This document shows positions 1 to 5,988 of a stretch of DNA of 8,027 bases, in pieces. This stretch comes from Treponema sp. UBA2869 (GTDB taxonomy: Bacteria; Spirochaetota; Spirochaetia; Treponematales; Treponemataceae). The notes below the pieces were generated by a model that saw only the letters and a list, made by a program, of their open reading frames with translations, searched no databases and was not told where the DNA came from. The stretch spans positions 4,042-12,068 of the forward strand of contig DEEV01000094.1 in NCBI GenBank assembly GCA_002350445.1, written 5' to 3'. Made by a program: the position numbers and the translations under genes. How positions within the stretch are numbered: the first letter of the stretch is position 1; each line of letters opens with the position of its first letter.

Positions 1-430
1 CGCTTTCGTCGGCGCAGATGTTTACAATATTTGCAACTGTGCAGCCGGTTGAATCATCATAAGAAACAAGTTCGCATTCCAGCGCCATCGGGAGTTCATT
101 AATTACAGGCGCATCAACAAATTCTGCTTTTGTTGCGGTAAAACCTGCTTTTGCAAATTTATCCGGCTCTTTATTTGCGGAAACACAACCTACATAATCA
201 CAGGCCTTTACGTGCGCCGCGTCACCCATGCTTACAGTAAACGCCTTTCTTGCTTTTAAATTTGCCGCAGTTTTATGACTTGGGTCAATGCAAATTCCAA
301 TCTGATTTGTATCGTGAATTCCACCCCAAGCCGCATTCATTGCGTCCGGTTTTCCGTTTTCGTCGTAAGTTGCAATAATAAGAACCGGCATCGGGTACAA
401 AAATGTCTGTTTTCCAAAATTCTTTTTCAT
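1..430 (-). CDS. Flavin reductase family protein (flavoredoxin-like), 3' end beyond window
   Basis: Reading leftward from an ATG at 430, an open frame runs to the window edge and gives 143 residues beginning MKKNFGKQTFLYPMPVLI. The pattern VLIIATYDENGKPDAMNAAWGG, followed by a D-P-S-H-K-T segment and then DYVGCVSANKEPDKFAKAG, is typical of the FMN-binding split-barrel flavin reductase/flavoredoxin family. Members of that family are usually about 190 residues, so roughly the last quarter is missing. Family members bind FMN and either reduce free flavin with NAD(P)H or pass electrons as small flavoproteins; the substrate here cannot be told. No signal peptide is seen, so it should be cytoplasmic. 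The start is supported by an AGAGGAA ribosome binding site just upstream. It lies downstream of purN, separated only by a GC-rich repeat without a terminator, so co-transcription with purN is likely. Family call is confident; exact role is not. Confidence 0.85.
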   Translation of the reverse strand, partial: MKKNFGKQTFLYPMPVLIIATYDENGKPDAMNAAWGGIHDTNQIGICIDPSHKTAANLKARKAFTVSMGDAAHVKACDYVGCVSANKEPDKFAKAGFTATKAEFVDAPVINELPMALECELVSYDDSTGCTVANIVNICADES

Positions 431-450
431 AAATTCCTCTTTTTATATTT

Positions 451-562
451 TTGGGCGTTTCTGCCGCTTCGCGTCAGTCGGCGTTTCCGGGCTCCACTAC
501 GTTCGGTGCTCTACTTCGCAAGCTTCGTAGAGCACCCGCTTCGCGGCCCTCCAGCGCCTAAC
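451..562 (-). repeat. GC-rich intercistronic repeat, copy 1
   Basis: This GC-rich block in an AT-rich background fills the gap between purN and the flavin reductase gene. In the direction of transcription it starts with GTTAGGCGC, which contains the purN stop codon TAG, and ends with AACGCCC. It holds a perfect 10-bp hairpin, GGTGCTCTAC (505-514) pairing with GTAGAGCACC (527-536). It shares its ends and several internal words with the block at 3637-3775: GGGCGTT, CTACGTTC, GGTGCT, CTTCGC-GCCCT and CTAAC. The similarity continues past GGGCGTT through a TATATTT tract into the ribosome binding site of the next gene. There is no open frame and no U-tract, so it is not a terminator. It is probably a dispersed REP-like element that could stabilise or process the mRNA. 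Confidence 0.75.
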
Positions 563-1196
563 ACTCTTCGCACAGCATGCACAAACCTTCCACAATGGCA
601 ATGTGCTCTTGCGGCGCAATGCGCTCGTAAAGACTATCCGGCGTATCTCCAGGAACAACCGGAACACGCTTTTGAATCAATATTTTTCCACCGTCACATT
701 CTTCGCTTACAAGGTGAATGGTACAGCCGCTTTCTTTTTCGCCGGCAGCCAGAACAGCCTCGTGAACGTGATGCCCCCACATTCCAACTCCGCCAAATTT
801 TGGCAAAAGAGCCGGATGCAGGTTTATAATTTTATCCTTATATTCGCTAAGAATTACGCCGCTTAAAACCGTAAGCCAGCCAGCCTGAACAATAGCTTCA
901 ACCTTATTCAAACGGCACACATCAAGAACAGCGTTCGAAACAGCAAGACGTTTTGTATCACGATCAGCCGCCTTAGCCTTGTCAGCGCCCATTACCGCAA
1001 ACGGAGAACAAACCGCCGTCTGAATTCCAGCCTTCGCCGCACGCTCAAGCGCATACGCCTTTTTTGTATCCGAAATTACAATTACAATTTCGTAAGGACA
1101 TTCCGCCTTTTTTTCCACCTGATAATCAATCAACGCCTGAAGATTAGTTCCACCGCCACTCACAAGCACAGCGGCTTTAATTTTTTGTTTACTCAT
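558..1196 (-). CDS. purN: Phosphoribosylglycinamide formyltransferase (GAR transformylase)
   Basis: PurN transfers a formyl group from 10-formyltetrahydrofolate to glycinamide ribonucleotide, the third step of de novo purine synthesis, in the cytoplasm. The 212 residues match the family length. VSGGGTNLQAL (12-22) is the phosphate-binding loop. INLHPALLPKFGG (124-136) carries the catalytic Asn125 and His127. SGCTIHLVSEECDGG (156-170) carries the catalytic Asp168. The C-terminal PDSLYERIAPQEH segment is also typical. The ATG at 1196 begins the conserved N-terminal strand (KIKAAVLVSGGG) with no room for an earlier start. There is no Shine-Dalgarno sequence, but a perfect TATAAT ends 6 bases before the ATG, suggesting a leaderless message. 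The stop codon TAG lies inside the first bases of the GC-rich repeat, and the protein ends in an unusual Cys-rich tail (GLCMLCEEC). The flavin reductase gene follows. Confidence 0.96.
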   Translation of the reverse strand: MSKQKIKAAVLVSGGGTNLQALIDYQVEKKAECPYEIVIVISDTKKAYALERAAKAGIQTAVCSPFAVMGADKAKAADRDTKRLAVSNAVLDVCRLNKVEAIVQAGWLTVLSGVILSEYKDKIINLHPALLPKFGGVGMWGHHVHEAVLAAGEKESGCTIHLVSEECDGGKILIQKRVPVVPGDTPDSLYERIAPQEHIAIVEGLCMLCEEC

Positions 1197-1202
1197 AATT
1201 TT

Positions 1203-1230
1203 ATTATATACGAATAACGAAAATTATAAT
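1203..1230 (-). promoter_or_regulatory. Putative purN promoter (-10 elements)
   Basis: On the minus strand a perfect TATAAT spans 1208-1203 and ends 6 bases before the purN ATG, so transcription would start at the ATG itself. A second TATAAT at 1228-1223 would give a leader of about 20 bases. Neither has a convincing -35 box, and no Shine-Dalgarno sequence lies in between. Which one is used cannot be decided from sequence, but in the first case the mRNA is leaderless. Confidence 0.45.
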
Positions 1231-1263
1231 ACGAGAAAGATGAAAAGATTTTTTGATAAATCA

Positions 1264-2448
1264 TTACACATCTTTCTTATACAAAGTGTAAACTTTTTTG
1301 GATTTTATTTTTCCGTTTTTCCACCAGGAATATTTTGTATAATATTTGTATTTACGACCCCAGGAACCATATTCAGAGCTGGTTTCGTAAAGTATGCCAT
1401 TTCCATCTTTATCGTAAAAACTTGTATGAGTGTATTTACTGTTTTTTGACTTATATGAAAATTTGCACGAGCCGTCGCCAAAATAAATCCAGTCATAAAT
1501 ATAATCTGAATCTTCTTTATGCTTAAAAGTTAAAACATTATCTTCATTATATTGATAGCTCATTACACTTTTACCCGGGCAGGTTTCCAGAATCGGATTT
1601 CCCATTTCGTTGTATGTAAACTCGGTTTCTGTTCCGTCAAAATTTATTTTTTTTATTAACTGTCCATTCTGATTGTAATAAAATTCTTGAGTTCCTTCGG
1701 ATTTTGAAATCTCTTCTACAAGCTGATTTTCCGAATCGTAAACTCTTAATCTTATAATTTCACCAGATTCATCATCAATCATTGAAATTTCATTACCGTT
1801 TTCATCATATACATAACGGTATGTTTTTGCCTCTTTCTTGTCTTTAGAAACCGATTTTTCATAAACCCGCTGATCATTTTCGTATTCATACCAGGTTTCG
1901 TACGGAAATTGCAGCGCAGGCTCTCTTTTGTAAATCAGATTCCCCTGCTCATCATATTTATAAACACTTGCTCCAGAAATAATTGGATAAACCTTTTTAT
2001 AAGCAACAGCTAACAGTATAAATAAAACACAACCTGAAATCAAAAGTATAGTTTTTCTTTTTAAGAGCAAATCTTTTTTTATCAGATAACAGATTCCATA
2101 AATTAAAAAATACAAAACTGTCCCGGTAAATCCTCTGTAATTCGCATTAAACGCCAGAACTGCAATAAAATTTACTATAACCATAATTATAAAACTTATG
2201 ATTATATACTCAGATGCATTTTTTCTTCCCTTAATATATCCAATTCCTAAAACAACAGGCGAAACTAAAGTTCCAGTTATAGTAATTACCCCAAGAAAAC
2301 ATGCGAATACATAAAGAATGTCTGACGTATTTGCAGCATCAATAATTTTTTGACCGCCAAACAGAACAACTGTCATCAGAATACAGGCAATTATATTTAA
2401 GGCAAAAGCCACTAAATGGATTTTTTCTTTTATCTGATTTTTATTCAT
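1264..2448 (-). CDS. Membrane-anchored YD-repeat (RHS-like) protein of unknown function
   Basis: I do not recognise a named family for the full 394 residues. The N-terminal part is polytopic membrane, with hydrophobic stretches near 11-31, 43-73 (one or two), 80-100, 108-125 and 132-150. From about 160 to the end it is hydrophilic and made of repeats of roughly 20 residues of the form aromatic-x-Y-D/N-x-x-G-N/Q-x-I/L. Examples are YKYDEQGNLIY (163-173), YVYDENGNEI (212-221), FYYNQNGQLIKKI (256-268), FTYNEMGNPIL (277-287) and FYDKDGNGILYE (344-355). These resemble the YD repeats of RHS/wall-associated proteins, which form beta-sheet shells. If the last membrane segment exits outward the repeats would face the periplasm. 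The ATG at 2448 has an AAGGA sequence 9 bases upstream. No terminator is seen before purN. It interrupts the purine genes and shows no link to purine metabolism. Confidence 0.8.
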   Translation of the reverse strand: MNKNQIKEKIHLVAFALNIIACILMTVVLFGGQKIIDAANTSDILYVFACFLGVITITGTLVSPVVLGIGYIKGRKNASEYIIISFIIMVIVNFIAVLAFNANYRGFTGTVLYFLIYGICYLIKKDLLLKRKTILLISGCVLFILLAVAYKKVYPIISGASVYKYDEQGNLIYKREPALQFPYETWYEYENDQRVYEKSVSKDKKEAKTYRYVYDENGNEISMIDDESGEIIRLRVYDSENQLVEEISKSEGTQEFYYNQNGQLIKKINFDGTETEFTYNEMGNPILETCPGKSVMSYQYNEDNVLTFKHKEDSDYIYDWIYFGDGSCKFSYKSKNSKYTHTSFYDKDGNGILYETSSEYGSWGRKYKYYTKYSWWKNGKIKSKKVYTLYKKDV

Positions 2449-2463
2449 GTAAATTATCCTTGC

Positions 2464-2501
2464 AAAAAAAATGACAGCAAGCTCAAACTTACTGTCATTT
2501 T
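2464..2501 (-). terminator. Intrinsic terminator after purM
   Basis: On the minus strand, AAAATGACAG (2501-2492) pairs with CTGTCATTTT (2477-2468), and the T-run continues to 2464, giving eight T in total. After a single mismatch the stem is extended by AAG/CTT around a six-base loop. It begins 19 bases after the purM stop and ends only about 15 bases before the ATG of the YD-repeat gene, so it also sits at the 5' edge of that gene. Confidence 0.88.
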
Positions 2502-2520
2502 AAGATTTTTAGATTACAGC

Positions 2521-3615
2521 TTAGTCAACAAAAAGCACAGCGTCTTTCTGACCGTTTACTTCGCCCTTTGCATATTCTACGCGGCCAATCTTGTAAGCCT
2601 TCATATCCGGGTTGCAGTCGCGGTGATACTTAGAAGCGTTCTTATTGAACATTTCAAGAATTACATCCGCTTCTTTTGAAGAAACAGCAAGTACAAAACC
2701 AATTCCCATATTGAATGTATTGTAAATAGTTTCAAGGTCTGCACCACGGCGAATCAGCTCGCCAAATACCGGAGGAATATCCCAGCTTCCGCGGTTAATT
2801 ACAGAAATAAGCTGCTTTTTATCGTCTTTAGCTTTAGGATACATACGAGGAATATTTTCGTAGAATCCGCCGCCGGTTACGTGAACCATTCCATGAACAG
2901 CCTTGCGGTACTTTCCAAGAACTTCCATAACAGGTTTTACGTAAATGCGTGTTGGTGTAAGAAGAACTTCACCAATTGTTTTTCCAGTATCTTTACCGTC
3001 AATTACAAACGGATCATTAAAATTGCTAACAAGCTTACGAACAAGGCTAAAGCCGTTAGAATGAACTCCAGTAGAGCTCAAACCAATCAAAACGTCACCT
3101 TCACGAATTTCTTCGCCGGTAATCATTTCTTTCTTTTCGCCAACGCCTACGCCAAAACCTGCAAGGTCATATTTTCCAACATCATAAAAACCAGGCATTT
3201 CAGCAGTTTCGCCGCCAAGAAGCGCACAACCAGTTTCTACACAACCGTCTGCAACACCCTTTACAAGCTCTGCCGCTACGTCTGCTTCAAGCTTACCGCA
3301 GGCAACATAATCAAGGAAGAACAAAGGCTGAACACCAGAACACAAAATGTCATTTACACTCATGGCAACACAGTCAATTCCAACCGTGTCATATTTTTTC
3401 ATCTGGAAGGCAATATCAAGCTTTGTACCAACACCATCGGTTCCACTTACCATTACAGGATTTTTATATCCCTTTGGAATTTCGAACATTCCGTTAAAAC
3501 TTCCAAGTCCAGTCAAAAGTCCAGGAATTGCAGTTCTCTTTGCATGTTCCTTATACTTATTTACCGCGCGGTAACCTTCTTCTACGTCTACACCTGATTC
3601 TTTGTAAGATGCCAT
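2521..3615 (-). CDS. purM: Phosphoribosylformylglycinamidine cyclo-ligase (AIR synthetase)
   Basis: PurM closes the imidazole ring: ATP-dependent conversion of formylglycinamidine ribonucleotide to aminoimidazole ribonucleotide (AIR), the substrate of PurE encoded just upstream. The 364 residues fit the family. Visible motifs in order are YKESGVD (4-10), GTDGVGTKL (58-66), MSVNDILCSGVQPLFFLDY (85-103), LLGGETAEMPG (132-142), GLSSTGVHSNGFSLVR (178-193), TPTRIYVK (220-227), HVTGGGFYENIPR (245-257) and FNMGIGF (301-307). Together these form the AIRS N- and C-terminal domains with the ATP-binding loops intact. The ATG at 3615 is preceded by AAGGAG at good spacing and the protein begins at the conserved Y-K-x-S-G-V-D. 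It follows purE across a 165-base gap filled by a GC-rich repeat with no terminator, so purE-purM is probably one operon, ending at the hairpin at 2464-2501. Confidence 0.97.
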   Translation of the reverse strand: MASYKESGVDVEEGYRAVNKYKEHAKRTAIPGLLTGLGSFNGMFEIPKGYKNPVMVSGTDGVGTKLDIAFQMKKYDTVGIDCVAMSVNDILCSGVQPLFFLDYVACGKLEADVAAELVKGVADGCVETGCALLGGETAEMPGFYDVGKYDLAGFGVGVGEKKEMITGEEIREGDVLIGLSSTGVHSNGFSLVRKLVSNFNDPFVIDGKDTGKTIGEVLLTPTRIYVKPVMEVLGKYRKAVHGMVHVTGGGFYENIPRMYPKAKDDKKQLISVINRGSWDIPPVFGELIRRGADLETIYNTFNMGIGFVLAVSSKEADVILEMFNKNASKYHRDCNPDMKAYKIGRVEYAKGEVNGQKDAVLFVD

Positions 3616-3636
3616 TTTTGTTCGCTCCTTTTATAT

Positions 3637-3775
3637 TTGGGCGTTACCCTCGCTGCCGCTCGGGTCGCTACGTTCCGGGTTCCGTACGGTGCTTCGCACC
3701 TATCTCCATTCTGCGGTAGTTTCGACAAGCTCAACCACCGCAGAACAGCTTCGCTGCCCTTCACATCGCTAACGC
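3637..3775 (-). repeat. GC-rich intercistronic repeat, copy 2
   Basis: This second copy of the element fills the purE-purM gap. In transcription direction it begins GCGTTAGCGATGTGAAGGGC five bases after the purE stop codon and ends GGTAACGCCC. Its 6-bp ends are inverted (GCGTTA at 3641-3646, TAACGC at 3770-3775). Internal hairpins are GGTGC-TTC-GCACC (3688-3700) and CTGCGGT (3711-3717) with ACCGCAG (3737-3743). The latter loop contains GTTTCGACAAGCTCAAC, absent from copy 1, which makes this copy longer. The 3' flank CCCAAATATAAAAGGAG runs into the purM ribosome binding site, and copy 1 has nearly the same flank. There is no U-run, so readthrough from purE to purM is expected. Confidence 0.75.
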
Positions 3776-3780
3776 ATTCG

Positions 3781-4275
3781 TTAAAATTTAATATCAATTC
3801 CCGATGCTGCCGCATCATCTGCAAGTTTCTTTCTAAAATCCTTAAGTTTTCCTGCCAAAGCAGCGTCCTGCAATGCAAGAATCTGAAGGGCAAGATAAGC
3901 CGCATTTTTAGCTGAATTTATTCCAACTGTTGCAACTGGAATCTGTGGAGGCATTTGAACTATACTCAAAAGAGCGTCCATACCGCCAAGACCATTTGAT
4001 TTGTCAGAAACACATTCAAGCGGAACTCCAATTACAGGCAAAACGGTCATTCCTGCAATAACACCAGGAAGTGCCGCTGCAAGACCAGCTCCTGCAATAA
4101 TTACCTGACAGCCGTCTTTTTCAACCTGCGCCACTGTTTCTTTAAGCAAAGCGCCTGCTCTGTGTGCCGAAATTATATAAGCCTTGTAATCTACACCGAA
4201 CTCTGTAAGGATGTCGGCAGATTTTTTCATTGTGTCTTTATCAGACTTTGAACCAAAAAAAATTGCAACTTTCAT
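3781..4275 (-). CDS. purE: 5-(carboxyamino)imidazole ribonucleotide mutase, class I-like PurE
   Basis: PurE makes CAIR, the C4-carboxylated AIR, right after the PurM step. The 164 residues contain FFGSKSDKDTM (6-16), the phosphate and substrate loop; ISAHR (35-39) with the catalytic His38; IIAGAGLAAALPGVIAG (59-75); and LLSIVQMPPQIPVATVGI (102-119). The AHR, GAG-x-AA and SIVQMP signatures point to class I (N5-CAIR mutase), which normally needs a PurK partner; none is in the window. Oddities: the usual His of the AHLPG motif is Ala (AALPG), SAHRTP has become SAHRAG, and about five extra residues lie before the GLGGMDALL segment (86-100). The ATG at 4275 begins the first beta strand. There is no Shine-Dalgarno sequence, but an extended -10 ends 6 bases before the ATG. 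Followed by purM; divergent from the dehydrogenase gene. Confidence 0.95.
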   Translation of the reverse strand: MKVAIFFGSKSDKDTMKKSADILTEFGVDYKAYIISAHRAGALLKETVAQVEKDGCQVIIAGAGLAAALPGVIAGMTVLPVIGVPLECVSDKSNGLGGMDALLSIVQMPPQIPVATVGINSAKNAAYLALQILALQDAALAGKLKDFRKKLADDAAASGIDIKF

Positions 4276-4281
4276 ATCAAT

Positions 4282-4290
4282 GTTATACCA
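4282..4290 (-). promoter_or_regulatory. Putative purE extended -10 promoter
   Basis: On the minus strand TGG-TATAAC forms an extended -10 element whose last base lies 6 bases before the purE ATG. There is no clear -35 and no Shine-Dalgarno sequence. The geometry predicts a transcript starting at or next to the start codon. It shares a 69-base divergent region with the promoter of the plus-strand dehydrogenase gene. Confidence 0.5.
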
Positions 4291-4328
4291 AAAAAAAGAA
4301 CTTCATTCTATATAAATGTTAAAAAATA

Positions 4329-4337
4329 TGATAAACT
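4329..4337 (+). promoter_or_regulatory. Putative extended -10 promoter of the FAD dehydrogenase gene
   Basis: TGA-TAAACT forms a plausible extended -10 ending 7 bases before the ATG at 4345. TATGAT at 4327-4332 is an overlapping alternative. No -35 box and no Shine-Dalgarno sequence are visible. The match ATGATAAACT compares closely with ATGATATACT in front of the next gene. Confidence 0.4.
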
Positions 4338-4344
4338 TCGCACT

Positions 4345-5976
4345 ATGAAATTTCAGATTGATGTTACGCTTTCGCCTGAAGACGAAAAAAATACAGCGCT
4401 CATAAATAAACTCATTTTAGAAAAGACTCTCGAAAAACTTTCTCCACAGGAAAAAAAATCTTTTAATAAATCAGAACTTAAAAGTGTTTTTGTAAAAAAA
4501 TCTATTGATGCGCGGCGCGGAAAAGTAAAGTTTCATCTTCGCTATGATGTTTATATTGGCGAAGATCCATCTCAATCTGAAAACGCACTTCCCCACTGGA
4601 AAAAAGCAGACGGAAAAAAATCTGTTATTATAGTTGGCTCAGGACCAGCAGGTCTTTTTGGTGCACTAAAACTTCTGGAATCTGGAATTAAGCCAATCAT
4701 TATTGAACGTGGTTCTAAAACAGACGAACGAAAGCGCGATATTGCCGCAATTTCTACAAAAGATACTGTAAACCCCAATTCAAATTACTGCTTTGGCGAA
4801 GGCGGAGCCGGCACTTTTTCGGATGGAAAGCTTTACACAAGAAGCAACAAACGCGGAAACATTCAGTCGGTTTTGCAGATTTTTAATTATTTTGGCGCAG
4901 ATAAAAAAATTCTTACAGATGCACATCCGCACATTGGTACAGACCGGCTTCCACAAATTATAAACGCAATGCGAAACAAAATTATTGAATGTGGCGGCGA
5001 AGTTCATTTTAATAGCCTTGTAACCGATTTTATCATAGAACAAAATGCCACAGGTCCGGTAGCAAAGGGTGTCATTTTCAAAAATACAAAAGACGAAAGT
5101 GAAAATCAGATTACAGCTGATTGCGTTCTGGTTGCGACGGGGCATTCGGCATCGGATATTTACAGCATTTTTGCAAGGCGCGCACCAGACTGCCTTGAAG
5201 CCAAGACGTTTGCAGCGGGCGTTCGCGTTGAACATCCACGAGAATTAATTGATTCAATTCAGTTTCATGGCAAAAAAAGCGAAAACCTTGGAGCGGCAGA
5301 ATACAGACTTACCACACAGGTTGATGGACGTGGGGTTTATTCTTTTTGCATGTGTCCGGGCGGTTTTGTTGTTTCTTCCAGCAGCAGCGCAGATGAAATT
5401 GTTGTAAACGGAATGTCGGCTGCAAAACGTAATTCCAGATGGTCAAATGCCGCAATTGTAGTAGAAATCAGACCAGAAGATATTCCTCAGGAATTTACAG
5501 AAGCAGCAAAAAAAATGGGCTGTACTCAGCTTGCAGGACTTTTATTCCGTTCAAAAATTGAACAGGATGCAAAACTAAACGGAAACGGTCAGGCAGCTCC
5601 GGCTCAACGCCTTAAAGATTTTCTTGCAAATAAAAAATCAAAAGATTTACCGGCTTCCAGTTTTACAGCAGGTCTTGTAAGTTCAAACCTTGGCGAATGG
5701 CTCCCAAAACAAATTTCAGAACGACTCAAAAAAGGTTTCGAAGAATTCAATAAAAATATGAAAGGCTTTATCTGCGACGATGCACTTTTAATTGCACCAG
5801 AAACAAGAACCAGCACACCCGTAAGAATAACACGCGATGCAGACTCCCTTGAATGCACTGCACTTAGAGGTCTTTACCCCGCAGGCGAAGGCAGCGGTTA
5901 TTCCGGCGGAATAGTTTCGAGCGCAATGGATGGAATTCGCTGCTGTGAAAAAATTGCCGAAAAACTAAAATCATGA
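4345..5976 (+). CDS. NAD(P)/FAD-dependent dehydrogenase, COG2509 type
   Basis: This 543-residue flavoprotein of an uncharacterised family has a small N-terminal domain (about 1-90, containing DARRGKVKFHLRYDVYIGE) and a FAD-binding Rossmann domain. VGSGPAGLFGALKLLESG (97-114) ends its first strand-helix unit, with Glu121 (IIIERG) placed to bind the adenosine ribose. GEGGAGTFSDGKLYTR (151-166) is a family hallmark, VLVATGHSA (261-269) is the second nucleotide-associated strand, and PETRTSTPVRI (485-495) with PAGEGSGYSGGIVSSA (512-527) is the C-terminal FAD site. The family resembles geranylgeranyl reductase and succinate dehydrogenase-like flavoproteins, but I know of no established substrate. 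There is no signal peptide or membrane segment. It is divergent from purE. The LuxR-type gene starts 12 bases after its stop, so the two may be functionally linked. The start has no Shine-Dalgarno sequence; the N-terminal residues support the ATG chosen. Confidence 0.9.
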   Translation: MKFQIDVTLSPEDEKNTALINKLILEKTLEKLSPQEKKSFNKSELKSVFVKKSIDARRGKVKFHLRYDVYIGEDPSQSENALPHWKKADGKKSVIIVGSGPAGLFGALKLLESGIKPIIIERGSKTDERKRDIAAISTKDTVNPNSNYCFGEGGAGTFSDGKLYTRSNKRGNIQSVLQIFNYFGADKKILTDAHPHIGTDRLPQIINAMRNKIIECGGEVHFNSLVTDFIIEQNATGPVAKGVIFKNTKDESENQITADCVLVATGHSASDIYSIFARRAPDCLEAKTFAAGVRVEHPRELIDSIQFHGKKSENLGAAEYRLTTQVDGRGVYSFCMCPGGFVVSSSSSADEIVVNGMSAAKRNSRWSNAAIVVEIRPEDIPQEFTEAAKKMGCTQLAGLLFRSKIEQDAKLNGNGQAAPAQRLKDFLANKKSKDLPASSFTAGLVSSNLGEWLPKQISERLKKGFEEFNKNMKGFICDDALLIAPETRTSTPVRITRDADSLECTALRGLYPAGEGSGYSGGIVSSAMDGIRCCEKIAEKLKS

Positions 5977-5982
5977 TATACT
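5954..5982 (+). promoter_or_regulatory. Promoter of the LuxR-type gene, overlapping the dehydrogenase stop codon
   Basis: TTGCCG (5954-5959), a 17-base spacer and TATACT (5977-5982) make a good sigma-70-like promoter. TGA at 5974-5976 adds an extended -10, and the same three bases are the stop codon of the upstream dehydrogenase gene. The -10 ends 6 bases before the ATG at 5989, predicting a start at the ATG. No Shine-Dalgarno sequence is present. Confidence 0.6.
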
Positions 5983-5988
5983 GTTTCT

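Noticed and set aside
275..829. A 184-residue plus-strand open frame across the flavin reductase gene, repeat copy 1 and the purN end
   Set aside because: It crosses two genes and a non-coding repeat on the opposite strand and contains no conserved motif.
2500..2528. A promoter for the YD-repeat gene using TTGACT at the end of purM
   Set aside because: The -35 word is good, but the only -10-like hexamer, TAAAAT, is about 20 bases away and overlaps the terminator stem, too far for a supported call.
2881..3597. A 238-residue plus-strand open frame opposite purM
   Set aside because: It is antisense to the strongly conserved purM gene, has biased composition typical of a shadow frame and shows no family signature.
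451..3775. The GC-rich repeats as integron attC sites
   Set aside because: attC sites begin with RYYYAAC and end with GTTRRRY. Here both copies have the opposite polarity (GCGTT at the start, AACGC at the end on either strand) and the inner boxes do not match. They also lie inside metabolic operons, not cassette arrays.
3588..3905. A 105-residue open frame overlapping purE's end, the repeat and the purM start on the minus strand
   Set aside because: It is a frame shadow of purE joined to the GC-rich repeat, has no recognisable domain and conflicts with two certain genes on the same strand.
4276..4344. A purine riboswitch or attenuator upstream of purE
   Set aside because: The divergent gap is only 69 bases, the predicted transcript has essentially no leader and no aptamer-like hairpins are present.
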